Shown: positions 52,270-60,388 of the stretch, piece by piece | How the letters are laid out: each line of letters begins with the position of its first letter | How positions within the stretch are numbered: position 1 is the first letter of the stretch | Origin: Sphingomonas zeae | GTDB lineage: Bacteria; Pseudomonadota; Alphaproteobacteria; Sphingomonadales; Sphingomonadaceae | Length of the DNA stretch: 64,000 bases | NCBI RefSeq assembly: GCF_014197135.1 | Contig: NZ_JACIFA010000006.1 | Location: 1-64,000 of the forward strand | Direction: 5' to 3' | Program-made: the position numbers and the translations under genes | Notes under the pieces: model-generated | Seen by the model: the letters and a program-made list of their open reading frames with translations, nothing else | Databases searched by the model: none | What the model was told of the DNA's origin: nothing

Positions 52270-52998
52270 ATGCTACATGGCAAGGCCATGATCCCGAACG
52301 ACGTTTGCACCGACTGCGCGGTGCGCGACCGAGCTTTGTGCGGCAGCCTCGACGACCGAGAGCTGATCGCGCTCAACTCTATCGGTCAGCGACGCCGTGT
52401 GGCGCGCGGCCAGACCATTGCCTGGGCGGGCGACGAAGCGGTCCTCTGCGGCAATCTGCTGTCGGGCGTGCTGAAACTGGTCGCCGCCACCGCCAATGGG
52501 CGTGAGCAGACCGTCGGCCTCCTCTATCCCGCAGACTTTTTCGGCCAGCCCTATGCCGGCGATGTCGATTTTACCCTGTCCGCGCTGACCGATACCGAAC
52601 TGTGCGTCTTTCCCCGCGCCGCCTTCGAGCGGGTGCTGGAGGACCATCAGCGGATGGAACGCCTGTTGCTCCAGCGGACCTTCGACTCGCTGAACGAGGC
52701 GCGAGGCCGGATGCTGGTGCTCGCGCGCAAATCGGCGGGGGAAAAGCTGGCGGGCTTTCTGCTCGACATGGCGGCGCGGGCAGGCGCCAGCGGGTGCAGG
52801 GCCACGCGCGACGGGCCTGTCACCTTCGACCTGCCGCTGACCCGCGGCCAGATCGCCGATGTGCTGGGAATGACGATCGAAACGGTCAGCCGCCAGCTGA
52901 CCCGGATGAAGCAGAGCGGTCTGATCGGCCTTCCCGGTGGCCGGGCGGTCACGATCAGCGACCGCGAAGCGCTGGCCGCGCGCGCCGAGGCGGCTTAG
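52270..52998 (+). CDS. Fnr-type regulator with Fe-S cysteine cluster (second copy)
   Basis: The protein has about 242 residues. Cysteines VCTDCAVRDRALC (Cys-x2-Cys-x7-Cys), plus one in AVLCGNLLSG, match an oxygen-labile 4Fe-4S cluster. The effector fold contains LLYPADFFGQPYAGD; the DNA-binding helix RGQIADVLGMTIETVSRQLTRM has the E..SR set of Fnr. It resembles the first copy (LLYPGDFVG; ETVSRHM) but is clearly distinct. ATG 52270 has AAGGG nine bases ahead; ATGs at 52234 and 52264 are alternatives. It lies directly after cydX and may be read through with it. Its 3' end overlaps the convergent gene by 4 bases. Confidence 0.86.
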   Translation: MLHGKAMIPNDVCTDCAVRDRALCGSLDDRELIALNSIGQRRRVARGQTIAWAGDEAVLCGNLLSGVLKLVAATANGREQTVGLLYPADFFGQPYAGDVDFTLSALTDTELCVFPRAAFERVLEDHQRMERLLLQRTFDSLNEARGRMLVLARKSAGEKLAGFLLDMAARAGASGCRATRDGPVTFDLPLTRGQIADVLGMTIETVSRQLTRMKQSGLIGLPGGRAVTISDREALAARAEAA

Positions 52999-53531
52999 TT
53001 CAGCAGGCTGTCCGTCAGCGCATCGGCCAGGATCGCGCGCGCCTCTGGCGTAAGACGATGGCCGGCCAGCGCGATGATGGTCAGCTGCTCGAAATCCACC
53101 GCGCGGCGGCATCCGGTGAAGAAGCTGCGCAGCATATGGCCCAGCGTCTCCGGCGCATCGAACGCATCCGCCTCGCCAAAGGCCGCAACCAGTTCGCGCG
53201 CCGCCGCCGCATCGGCCATGTGCCGGTGCCGGACATGGTCGAGCAGCGTCCCCGTGAGCGGATCGCTATGCCCGCTCGACAGCATCGCCTCCAGATAATC
53301 CCCGTCTGCCCGCTCGCCCCGCAGGACCAGCGCTTCGAGCGTCCTCAGGAACGCATCCATGGTCGAGTCGTCGGGGCGATCGGGCAAGGCGTCCGCGATC
53401 GCCTCCGCCTGCGCGCATAGGGCAAGACGGTGACGATGCTCCTGGACCAGGCGGATCAGGTCGATTTCGTGGATGACATGCCAGCGACGCGCAAACGGTA
53501 CGATGCTGCCTTCAAGCGGGGTGCGATCCAT
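52995..53531 (-). CDS. Hypothetical helical protein behind an Fnr-type site
   Basis: The 178-residue protein is predicted all-helical. His-rich stretches (VIHEIDLIRLVQEHRHRLAL; LLDHVRHRHMADAAAAREL) recall hemerythrin-type four-helix proteins, but the expected HxxxE pair of the second helix is not clear (LVLRGERADGDYLEAML). I therefore call it unknown, with hemerythrin-like as a guess. AAGGAG precedes ATG 53531. A perfect Fnr palindrome is centred 58 bases upstream, so it is probably made when oxygen is low. A role in oxygen, NO or metal handling would fit, by inference only. Confidence 0.65.
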   Translation of the reverse strand: MDRTPLEGSIVPFARRWHVIHEIDLIRLVQEHRHRLALCAQAEAIADALPDRPDDSTMDAFLRTLEALVLRGERADGDYLEAMLSSGHSDPLTGTLLDHVRHRHMADAAAARELVAAFGEADAFDAPETLGHMLRSFFTGCRRAVDFEQLTIIALAGHRLTPEARAILADALTDSLLN

Positions 53532-53582
53532 CGCGATCGATCTCCTTCGCCGCACTCGTGACGAAGCGATGCGATCCCTGCA

Positions 53583-53596
53583 TTGACGCTGGTCAA
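53583..53596 (-). promoter_or_regulatory. Fnr-type site upstream of the hypothetical gene at 52995
   Basis: TTGAC-GCTG-GTCAA is a perfect palindrome. The only gene it can serve is the minus-strand gene starting at 53531. Class II spacing would put the RNA start near 53548, right at the ribosome site, so the leader would be very short. No good -10 was seen. Confidence 0.75.
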
Positions 53597-53612
53597 AGGG
53601 CAGGCGGGTCGT

Positions 53613-54653
53613 TCAGCGCTGGCGGGCAAGGTGGCGGTGAATGGTGCTGCGATGGACGCCCAGTTGCCGCGCCGCCGCCGAGACATTGCCGCCATGCGCC
53701 GCCAGTGCCGCGTCGATCGCCTCCGCCCTGTCGTCGGCCAGGGGACGTGCGGCAAGCGGGAGTTCGACGCCCCCTCCCCGCCCGTCGGCATCCCAGCCGC
53801 CGATCAGGGTCGCGCCGTTGGTCAGGCGCAATTGGCCGCGCCCCGCCTGTCCCTGCATATCCACCAGCTCGCTCAGCGCCGTATCGTCGAGCGCATCCCA
53901 GCTCCGCCCGACCAGCGAAAGCCCCCGCCGATTGGCGGCCACGAGCCGGTCGTCGCGGAATACCAATACCCCCTCGCGCGCGGTGCCCAGCATCGCCGCG
54001 TCGTCATGCATCCGCAGCACGCGGCAATCGGCAAAGCCCGTGCGGAACAGGCGATGTTCGATCTGGTCGACCGCCAGCCGGATGAGCCCCAGCGCATGAC
54101 CATGGCCGCTGGCCGACGGCCCGGAAATGTCGAGCGCCCCAACGATCGCACCACGCGGGTCGAGAATCGGTGTCGCGGCGCAGCTCAGCACTGCGTGTTC
54201 GGCGAAGAAATGCTCCGGGCCATGGACGGCGATCGGGCGCCGTTCGGCAATGGCCGTACCGATCGCGTTGGTGCCGGTGCTCGCCTCGGTCCAGGAGACG
54301 CCGGGCCGCAGCGCCACCTGCGCCGCGCGCGACAGGAAGCCGGTGTCACCGATCGTGTCGAGGATCATGCCATCGGCATCGGCCAGGATCACGACGCTGC
54401 TGGTATCCCGCGCTTCACCCGCCAGCATCTCCAATTCGGGGCGGCACAGGCGGCGCAGCGACTCGCGACGCTGGCGAAGGGCGTTAAGTTCACTCTCGCT
54501 CAGCGGCCCTGCTTCACGCGGCCGTCCCTGTATCAGCCCCATATCGGTGCAACGCAGCCAGGAGCGCAGCACCGGCTGGCGCACGCTTTCGAGGGGCAAT
54601 TGCCCCTCGTCGAAATAGGCTCGCCGCCCTTGCTCTATTCCGGCGCCGTCCAT
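53613..54653 (-). CDS. GAF/Fis-type regulator lacking the sigma-54 AAA+ domain (AcoR-like)
   Basis: The protein has 346 residues. The N-terminal part is AcoR-like ([16 protein letters not shown]). A GAF domain follows at about 75-185 ([41 protein letters not shown]). A PAS-like region lies at about 215-275. The C-terminal Fis helix-turn-helix is [23 protein letters not shown]. In AcoR-type activators a central AAA+ domain with GAFTGA contacts sigma-54; none is present here, so it cannot act in that way and may be a repressor or sigma-70 activator. GGAGAAGGA precedes ATG 54653. It is divergent from the aldehyde dehydrogenase gene it probably controls. Confidence 0.85.
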   Translation of the reverse strand: MDGAGIEQGRRAYFDEGQLPLESVRQPVLRSWLRCTDMGLIQGRPREAGPLSESELNALRQRRESLRRLCRPELEMLAGEARDTSSVVILADADGMILDTIGDTGFLSRAAQVALRPGVSWTEASTGTNAIGTAIAERRPIAVHGPEHFFAEHAVLSCAATPILDPRGAIVGALDISGPSASGHGHALGLIRLAVDQIEHRLFRTGFADCRVLRMHDDAAMLGTAREGVLVFRDDRLVAANRRGLSLVGRSWDALDDTALSELVDMQGQAGRGQLRLTNGATLIGGWDADGRGGGVELPLAARPLADDRAEAIDAALAAHGGNVSAAARQLGVHRSTIHRHLARQR

Positions 54654-54672
54654 CGCCGCATCCTTCTCCAAC

Positions 54673-54689
54673 TGTCGCAATGTGCGACA
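54673..54689. promoter_or_regulatory. Perfect palindrome, probable operator of the GAF/Fis regulator
   Basis: TGTCGCA-ATG-TGCGACA is a perfect 7+7 inverted repeat, 20 bases before the regulator ATG and in the shared upstream region with the aldehyde dehydrogenase gene. Fis-type helix-turn-helix proteins bind such sites. A partial copy (right half TGTCCGACA) occurs at 54789-54797. Confidence 0.65.
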
Positions 54690-54838
54690 CCGACGCGCTC
54701 ATGGCGTCGCGCCGTGCAACACATGCTACGCTTCGGCCACGGAAAGTCCATCGGGCCATGCCCATCCCGTCGCGGATCGCTTGCCGCATGTCCGACAAAA
54801 GCAGAACCTCTACCGCTATCAGACGAAGGAGAGGTTCC

Positions 54839-56350
54839 ATGACGATCCAAGAAGCCATCAAGGCTCGGACTGCGCCGTTCAAACAACGCTATGGCAATTT
54901 CATTGGCGGCCGCTGGGTCGATCCGGTCGACGGACGGTGGTTCGACAACCGATCGCCGATCGACGGGCAAGTCATCTGTCAGGTCGCGCGCAGTCAGGCG
55001 GCGGATATCGAACTGGCGCTCGATGCCGCGCACAAGGCGAAAGACGGCTGGGGACGCACCAGCGTCGCGGAACGCGCGCTGATCCTCCATCGCATCGCCG
55101 ACCGGATGGAGGAGAATCTCGCGCTGCTCGCCACCGCCGAAACCTGGGACAATGGCAAGCCGATCCGCGAGACGACCGCCGCTGACCTGCCGCTCGCGAT
55201 CGATCATTTCCGCTATTTCGCCGGATGTATCCGTGCGCAGGAAGGCGGGATCTCGGAGATCGACCATGACACGGTCGCCTATCATTTCCACGAGCCTTTG
55301 GGCGTCGTCGGCCAGATCATCCCGTGGAATTTCCCGCTGCTGATGGCCTGCTGGAAGCTGGCGCCGGCGCTGGCGGCAGGCAATTGCGTGGTGTTGAAAC
55401 CCGCCGAGCAGACTCCGGCCTCGATACTCGTCCTTGCCGAGTTGATCGGCGACCTGTTGCCCGAGGGCGTGCTCAACATCGTCAACGGCTTCGGCGTGGA
55501 AGCGGGCAAGCCGCTGGCGCAGAGCCCGCGCATCGCCAAAATCGCCTTCACCGGTGAGACGGGCACCGGCCAGCTCATCATGTCCTATGCCGCCGAAAAC
55601 CTGATTCCGGTCACGCTGGAACTGGGCGGGAAGAGCCCCAACATCTTTTTCGCCGACGTCGCGGCGGAGGATGACGATTATCTCGACAAGGCGATCGAAG
55701 GTTTCGCCATGTTCGCACTCAATCAGGGTGAGGTCTGCACCTGCCCCAGCCGCGCGCTGGTCCATGAATCGATCTATGACCGCTTCATGGAAAAGGCGGT
55801 GGCGCGGGTCGAGGCGATGATCCAGGGCGATCCGCTCAACCCCGCCACCATGGTGGGCGCGCAGGCGTCGCAAGAGCAGATGGACAAGATCCTCGGCTAT
55901 CTCGACATCGGGCGCGGTGAAGGCGCCAAGGTGCTGACCGGCGGCGAGCGTAACCGCCTTGAGGGGCTGGAGGGCTATTACGTCAAGCCGACCGTGCTGA
56001 GCGGTCATAACAAGATGCGCGTGTTCCAGGAGGAGATTTTCGGTCCCGTCGTCTCGGTCGCGACCTTCAAGGATGACGAGGAAGCACTGCGCATCGCCAA
56101 CGACACGCTGTTTGGCCTGGGCGCGGGCGTGTGGACCCGCGACGGCACCCGTGCCTATCGCATGGGCCGCGCGATCCAGGCGGGGCGTGTGTGGACCAAC
56201 TGCTACCATGCCTATCCCGCCCATGCGGCGTTCGGCGGCTATAAGCGGTCGGGCATCGGGCGCGAAACGCACCGCATGATGCTCGATCACTATCAGCAGA
56301 CTAAGAATCTGCTGGTCAGCTATTCGGCCAAGAAGCTCGGCTTCTTTTGA
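54839..56350 (+). CDS. NAD-dependent aldehyde dehydrogenase (AcoD/ExaC type)
   Basis: The 503-residue enzyme oxidises aldehydes, probably acetaldehyde, to the acid. Family marks are [50 protein letters not shown], the general base in [14 protein letters not shown] and the nucleophile in [21 protein letters not shown] precedes ATG 54839. Homologues beside AcoR-type regulators serve ethanol or acetoin use. The stop codon TGA is part of the Fnr palindrome that precedes the alcohol dehydrogenase gene. Confidence 0.9.
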   Translation: MTIQEAIKARTAPFKQRYGNFIGGRWVDPVDGRWFDNRSPIDGQVICQVARSQAADIELALDAAHKAKDGWGRTSVAERALILHRIADRMEENLALLATAETWDNGKPIRETTAADLPLAIDHFRYFAGCIRAQEGGISEIDHDTVAYHFHEPLGVVGQIIPWNFPLLMACWKLAPALAAGNCVVLKPAEQTPASILVLAELIGDLLPEGVLNIVNGFGVEAGKPLAQSPRIAKIAFTGETGTGQLIMSYAAENLIPVTLELGGKSPNIFFADVAAEDDDYLDKAIEGFAMFALNQGEVCTCPSRALVHESIYDRFMEKAVARVEAMIQGDPLNPATMVGAQASQEQMDKILGYLDIGRGEGAKVLTGGERNRLEGLEGYYVKPTVLSGHNKMRVFQEEIFGPVVSVATFKDDEEALRIANDTLFGLGAGVWTRDGTRAYRMGRAIQAGRVWTNCYHAYPAHAAFGGYKRSGIGRETHRMMLDHYQQTKNLLVSYSAKKLGFF

Positions 56351-56360
56351 CCGTGGTCAA
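56347..56360 (+). promoter_or_regulatory. Fnr-type site ahead of the alcohol dehydrogenase gene
   Basis: TTGAC-CGTG-GTCAA is a perfect palindrome overlapping the aldehyde dehydrogenase stop codon (56348-56350). Class II spacing predicts a start near 56395, 25 bases before the ATG at 56420. No good -10 hexamer was seen at that spacing. Confidence 0.75.
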
Positions 56361-56419
56361 GGCGGGGGCGGCCCGATGCGCCGATCCCCGCCTCATCCTC
56401 ATCTGACAGGAGAAATCCC

Positions 56420-57454
56420 ATGACGAAGACGATGAAGGCCGCGGTCGTTCGGGCATTCGGACAACCGCTGACCATCGATGAAGTCCCCGTTCCGGAAGTC
56501 AGCGACGGCATGATCCAGGTCGCTATCCAGGCATCCGGCGTCTGCCATACCGACCTCCACGCCGCCGAGGGCGACTGGCCGGTCAAGCCCAACCCGCCCT
56601 TCATTCCGGGGCATGAGGGCGTCGGCTATGTCTCGGCGGTCGGCAAGGGCGTGAAACACGTCAAGGAAGGCGACCGGGTCGGCGTGCCGTGGCTCTACAC
56701 CGCCTGCGGCCACTGCACGCATTGCCTGGGCGGCTGGGAGACGCTGTGCGAAAGCCAGCTCAACACCGGCTATTCGGTCAATGGCGGCTTTGCCGATTAT
56801 GTCATCGCCGACCCCAATTTCGTCGGCCACCTGCCCGCCAATATCGGCTTCACCGAGATCGCACCGGTGCTGTGCGCCGGGGTCACGGTCTATAAGGGGC
56901 TGAAGATGACCGATACCAAGCCGGGGGATACGGTGGTCATCTCCGGCATCGGCGGCCTTGGGCATATGGCGGTGCAATATGCGGTCGCGATGGGGCTGAA
57001 CGTGGCCGCCGTCGATGTCGACGACGCCAAGCTCGACCTCGCCCGTCGGTTGGGGGCCAAGGTCACGGTCAACGCCCGGACCGAGGCCGACCCGGCCGCC
57101 GCGATCAAGCGCGAGACCGGCGGCGGGGCGCAGGGTGCGCTGGTCACGGCGGTCAGCGAAAAGGCCTTTGCCCAGGCCGTCGGCATGATGGCGCGCGGCG
57201 GCACCGTGGCGCTCAACGGCCTGCCGCCCGGCGACTTTCCGCTCAACATCTTCGGGCTGGTGCTGAACGGCATCACCGTGCGCGGATCGATCGTCGGCAC
57301 CCGGCTGGATCTGCAGGAGTCGCTCGACTTCGCCGCCGACGGCAAGGTCAAGGCGACCGTATCCTCCGCTCCGCTCGCCGAGGTCAACCAGGTGTTCGAC
57401 CGGATGCGCCGGGGCCAGATCGAAGGCCGCATCGTCCTCGACCTGACGGCCTGA
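56420..57454 (+). CDS. adhP: Zinc-dependent alcohol dehydrogenase (AdhP-like)
   Basis: The 344-residue medium-chain dehydrogenase interconverts ethanol and acetaldehyde. Catalytic zinc ligands lie in [15 protein letters not shown] and GHEGVG; the structural zinc set is [15 protein letters not shown]; the NAD-binding loop is [31 protein letters not shown] is typical of AdhP. AGGAGA precedes the ATG. It stands between aldehyde dehydrogenase and the CoA-transferase and has its own Fnr-type site, which suggests an ethanol-forming or ethanol-using role at low oxygen. Confidence 0.92.
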   Translation: MTKTMKAAVVRAFGQPLTIDEVPVPEVSDGMIQVAIQASGVCHTDLHAAEGDWPVKPNPPFIPGHEGVGYVSAVGKGVKHVKEGDRVGVPWLYTACGHCTHCLGGWETLCESQLNTGYSVNGGFADYVIADPNFVGHLPANIGFTEIAPVLCAGVTVYKGLKMTDTKPGDTVVISGIGGLGHMAVQYAVAMGLNVAAVDVDDAKLDLARRLGAKVTVNARTEADPAAAIKRETGGGAQGALVTAVSEKAFAQAVGMMARGGTVALNGLPPGDFPLNIFGLVLNGITVRGSIVGTRLDLQESLDFAADGKVKATVSSAPLAEVNQVFDRMRRGQIEGRIVLDLTA

Positions 57455-57504
57455 AATCGCGGTGGGCGGTGGCCCCGGCCCCGCCCACCAGCGTTGGAGA
57501 AACA

Positions 57505-59019
57505 ATGACTGACCGTATCGCGTGCGCCGCCCTTCGTTCCCGTATCAGCGATGCGGACACCGCCGCCGCCCTGATCCGCCCCGGCGAGACCGTGGCGGCC
57601 AGCGGTTTCACCGGATCGGGCTATCCCAAGGCGGTGCCGCAGGCATTGGCGCGCCGCATCGCGGCCGCTCATGCCGAGGGGCAGCCCTTCCGCGTCAACC
57701 TGTGGACCGGCGCCTCGACCGGGCCGGAACTGGACGGCGCACTGGCGGCGGTCGACGGCATTGCCCAGCGGCTGCCCTATAGTGGCGATCCCGTCGCTCG
57801 CGAGAAGATCAATCGCGGCGAGATCGACTATCTCGACATGCATCTGAGCCAGGTCGCGCCGATGGCGTGGGAAGGCGTGCTGGGCACGCTCGACACCGCG
57901 ATCATCGAGGTGTCGGGCATCCGCGCCGACGGCTCGCTCATCCCCTCCTCCTCGGTGGGCAACAACAAGACTTGGGCAGACCGCGCGACCCGCGTCATCC
58001 TGGAGGTCAATCGCTGGCAGGATGCGGCGCTGGAGGGGATGCATGACATCTATTATGGCACCCGTCTGCCGCCCGCCCGGGTGCCGATTCCGCTGGTTCG
58101 CCCCGACGACCGGATCGGCACGCCCTATCTGGCCTGCGATCCCGACAAGATCGTCGCCATCGTCGAAACCGACGCACCCGACCGCAACCTGCCCTTCGCC
58201 GCGCCCGACGATACCGCGCGCGCCATTGCCGGGCATATCATCGAATTCCTGACCCATGAGGTGTCGCGCGGCCGCCTGCCCGCCGCCCTGCTGCCGATCC
58301 AGTCGGGGGTAGGCAATATCGCCAATGCCGTCCTGTCGGGCCTGATCGACGCGCCGTTCGACCCGATGACCGCCTATACCGAGGTGATCCAGGACGGAAT
58401 GCTTGACCTGCTCGACGCCGGCAAGCTGCGCATGGCATCGGCCACCGCCTTCTCGCTCAGCCCGCAGGCAGCGGCGCGGTTGAATGCCAACATGGCCGCC
58501 TATCGCGACCGTATGATCCTGCGCCCGCAGGAGATCAGCAACCATCCCGAACTCGTCCGCCGCTTGGGGTGCATCGCGATGAACGGTCTGATCGAGGCGG
58601 ACATCTATGGCAACGTCAACTCAACGCTGGTCATGGGATCGCGCATCCAGAACGGAATCGGCGGGTCGGGCGATTTCGCCCGCAACGCTTATGTCTCGAT
58701 CTTCATGACGCCCTCGACCGCCAAGGGCGGCAAAATCTCCGCCATCGTGCCGCAGGCGGCGCATGTCGATCACATCATGCAGGACGTGCAGGTGATCGTG
58801 ACCGAACAAGGGCTTGCCGATCTGCGCGGCCTTTCCCCGCGCCAGCGCGCGCGGTTGGTGATCGAACGCTGCGCCCATCCCGATTACCGCCCGCTTCTGG
58901 CCGATTATGCGATGCGCGCCGAAGGCGGTGCCTATGGCCTCCACGCGCCTTCGCTGCCCGGCGAGGCCTTGTCCTGGCACCAGCGCTTCATGCAAACGGG
59001 GACAATGCTGCCGTCTTGA
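57505..59019 (+). CDS. Acetyl-CoA hydrolase / succinyl-CoA:acetate CoA-transferase family
   Basis: The 504-residue class I CoA-transferase begins TDRIACAALRSRISDADTAA. VAASGFTGSGYPKAVP is the N-terminal glycine loop; the catalytic glutamate is in the TEVIQDGMLDLL segment; IQSGVGNIANAVL and VTEQGLADLRGLSP follow, as in Cat1/Ach1/AarC proteins. It would release acetate from acetyl-CoA or move CoA to succinate. It lies 50 bases after the alcohol dehydrogenase and is likely co-transcribed. The stop codon lies in the next Fnr palindrome. Confidence 0.9.
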   Translation: MTDRIACAALRSRISDADTAAALIRPGETVAASGFTGSGYPKAVPQALARRIAAAHAEGQPFRVNLWTGASTGPELDGALAAVDGIAQRLPYSGDPVAREKINRGEIDYLDMHLSQVAPMAWEGVLGTLDTAIIEVSGIRADGSLIPSSSVGNNKTWADRATRVILEVNRWQDAALEGMHDIYYGTRLPPARVPIPLVRPDDRIGTPYLACDPDKIVAIVETDAPDRNLPFAAPDDTARAIAGHIIEFLTHEVSRGRLPAALLPIQSGVGNIANAVLSGLIDAPFDPMTAYTEVIQDGMLDLLDAGKLRMASATAFSLSPQAAARLNANMAAYRDRMILRPQEISNHPELVRRLGCIAMNGLIEADIYGNVNSTLVMGSRIQNGIGGSGDFARNAYVSIFMTPSTAKGGKISAIVPQAAHVDHIMQDVQVIVTEQGLADLRGLSPRQRARLVIERCAHPDYRPLLADYAMRAEGGAYGLHAPSLPGEALSWHQRFMQTGTMLPS

Positions 59020-59057
59020 CCGCGGTCAATGCTGCGATAGCCTGACGGGCCTAACGT
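59016..59057 (+). promoter_or_regulatory. Fnr-type site with class II -10 ahead of the GNAT gene
   Basis: TTGAC-CGCG-GTCAA (59016-59029) is a perfect palindrome overlapping the preceding stop codon. TAACGT at 59052-59057 is centred exactly 32 bases from its centre, the class II -10 position. The RNA start would be near 59064, just before AGGAGG at 59069-59074. Confidence 0.82.
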
Positions 59058-59079
59058 TGCGGAAATCCAGGAGGACATG

Positions 59080-59592
59080 ATGACCCTCGACGATACCGAG
59101 ATGCTCGTTACCCGCCATGGGGTCCAGTTGCACGTCCGGCCCGCCCGCGACGAGGACGAGCCTGCGCTCGCCACCTTCTTCGCGAATGTCTCGCCCCAGG
59201 ATCTGCGCTTCCGCTTCCTGACCAGCGTCCGTGCGGTCAGCCATGAGCGGCTGTCGGGCATGATTCAGGCCAATGACGCAACAAGCGAAAGCTTGATCGC
59301 CTTCGGCAGTGACGGGTCGGTCCTGGCGGCAGCGATGCTGGCGGGCGACAACAGGAAGGATACCGCCGAGGCCGCCATCGCGATCCGGCACGACATGAAG
59401 GCGCAGGGGATCGGCTGGACGCTGCTCGACCATCTGGTGGGCCATGCGAAGCGGATGGGATATCGGACGATCGAGGCGCTGGAGGATCGCGACAACCGGT
59501 CGGCCATCACGATCGAGAGGGAAATGGGCTTTGAACCGCATCCGGTCGATGGAGACCCGATGCTGGTCAGGCTGACGAGGAACATAGCCTGA
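59080..59592 (+). CDS. GNAT-family acetyltransferase
   Basis: The protein has 170 residues. It reads VRPARDEDEPALATFFANVSPQDLRFRFLTSV, which resembles the GNAT domain of Pat-type protein lysine acetyltransferases (RPI.PEDA..L..FF..LSPEDLR.RF). The acetyl-CoA loop is RHDMKAQGIGWTLLDHL, a variant of Q/RxxGxG/A, followed by GYRTIEALEDRDN. ATG 59080 is five bases from AGGAGG; ATG 59077 is too close. With its own Fnr-type promoter after an acetyl-CoA-consuming enzyme, it may adjust metabolism by acetylating proteins, but the target is unknown. Confidence 0.8.
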   Translation: MTLDDTEMLVTRHGVQLHVRPARDEDEPALATFFANVSPQDLRFRFLTSVRAVSHERLSGMIQANDATSESLIAFGSDGSVLAAAMLAGDNRKDTAEAAIAIRHDMKAQGIGWTLLDHLVGHAKRMGYRTIEALEDRDNRSAITIEREMGFEPHPVDGDPMLVRLTRNIA

Positions 59593-59834
59593 TCGACATG
59601 CATCGGATCGCTCAGGCCGCGCGCTGATATGGCGCCAATCCGGCATCGCGCTATTCTTTGCCTGTGTTGCAGCGTCAAAGGGCTATGATCTCTGCCCTTT
59701 CCGACCGCTTCGCCATGACGCCCGCCTCAACCGCGGTGTCACGGCAAGCGGTATGGCGCACCATGAACGGGATGCTGCTCGAGCAGCACCAAAACCCTCG
59801 AGGATAGCCGCCCGGCCACCTCGCTCGGGCGCGG
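59593..59834. other. Intergenic region with a terminator-like hairpin
   Basis: AAAGGGC at 59677-59683 and GCCCTTT at 59694-59700 make a 7-base-pair hairpin that could end the fermentation gene set. CTCGAGCAGCACC and other minor repeats lie near 59790. No gene is seen. Confidence 0.45.
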
Positions 59835-60386
59835 TCATCGCGCGACCGGCCGCGCGGGATTGCCCATGACGGTCTGGCCCGGGGCGACGTCGCGCGTCAC
59901 GACGCTGCCCGCACCGATGATCGCATCGTCGCCGATCGTCACGCCCGGCAGGATCAGCGCCCCGCCGCCGATCCAGACATTGGCGCCGATGCGGATCGGT
60001 CGCCCGCATTCCCACCCTTCCGCCCGGAGTGCCGGATCGCGCGGATGGTCGGCGGTCAGGATCTGCACGCCCGGCCCGATCTGCGTCCCCGCGCCGATCT
60101 CGACTCGCGCCACGTCCAGGATGACGCAACCGAAGTTGAGGAACACGCGGTCGCCCAAGGCGATGTTATAGCCATAGTCGCAGTGAAAGGGTGGCCGGAC
60201 CACCGCCCCCGCCCCCACCTGCCCCAGTCCTTCGGCGAGCAGCTTATGCCGGTCGGCGGCATCCCAGGCCAGCGAGCCGTTATAGCGCACCATCCACGCC
60301 GCCGCGCGCGCGGCATCGGCGATCAGTTCGGGATCGTCAGCGGTGTACAAGTCACCCGCCAGCATCTTCTGCTTCTGGCTGGTCAT
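59835..60386 (-). CDS. Maltose/galactoside-type O-acetyltransferase (NodL/Maa)
   Basis: This 183-residue left-handed beta-helix (hexapeptide repeat) enzyme moves acetyl from acetyl-CoA to a sugar. The family start is TSQKQKMLAGDLYTADDPEL. The catalytic His lies in GVQILTADHPRDPALR; repeats include IRIGANVWIGGGALILPGV and TIGDDAIIGAGSVVTRDV; GNPARPVA ends it. ATG 60386 is chosen; the upstream frame belongs to the DUF1349 gene shadow. It starts 2 bases after the upstream stop. Confidence 0.9.
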   Translation of the reverse strand: MTSQKQKMLAGDLYTADDPELIADAARAAAWMVRYNGSLAWDAADRHKLLAEGLGQVGAGAVVRPPFHCDYGYNIALGDRVFLNFGCVILDVARVEIGAGTQIGPGVQILTADHPRDPALRAEGWECGRPIRIGANVWIGGGALILPGVTIGDDAIIGAGSVVTRDVAPGQTVMGNPARPVAR

Positions 60387-60388
60387 GC

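Noticed and set aside
54702..54718. Sigma-54 promoter ahead of the aldehyde dehydrogenase gene
   Set aside because: TGGC and TGCA elements are present, but the GG-GC distance is 11 instead of 10, and the adjacent regulator lacks an AAA+ domain.
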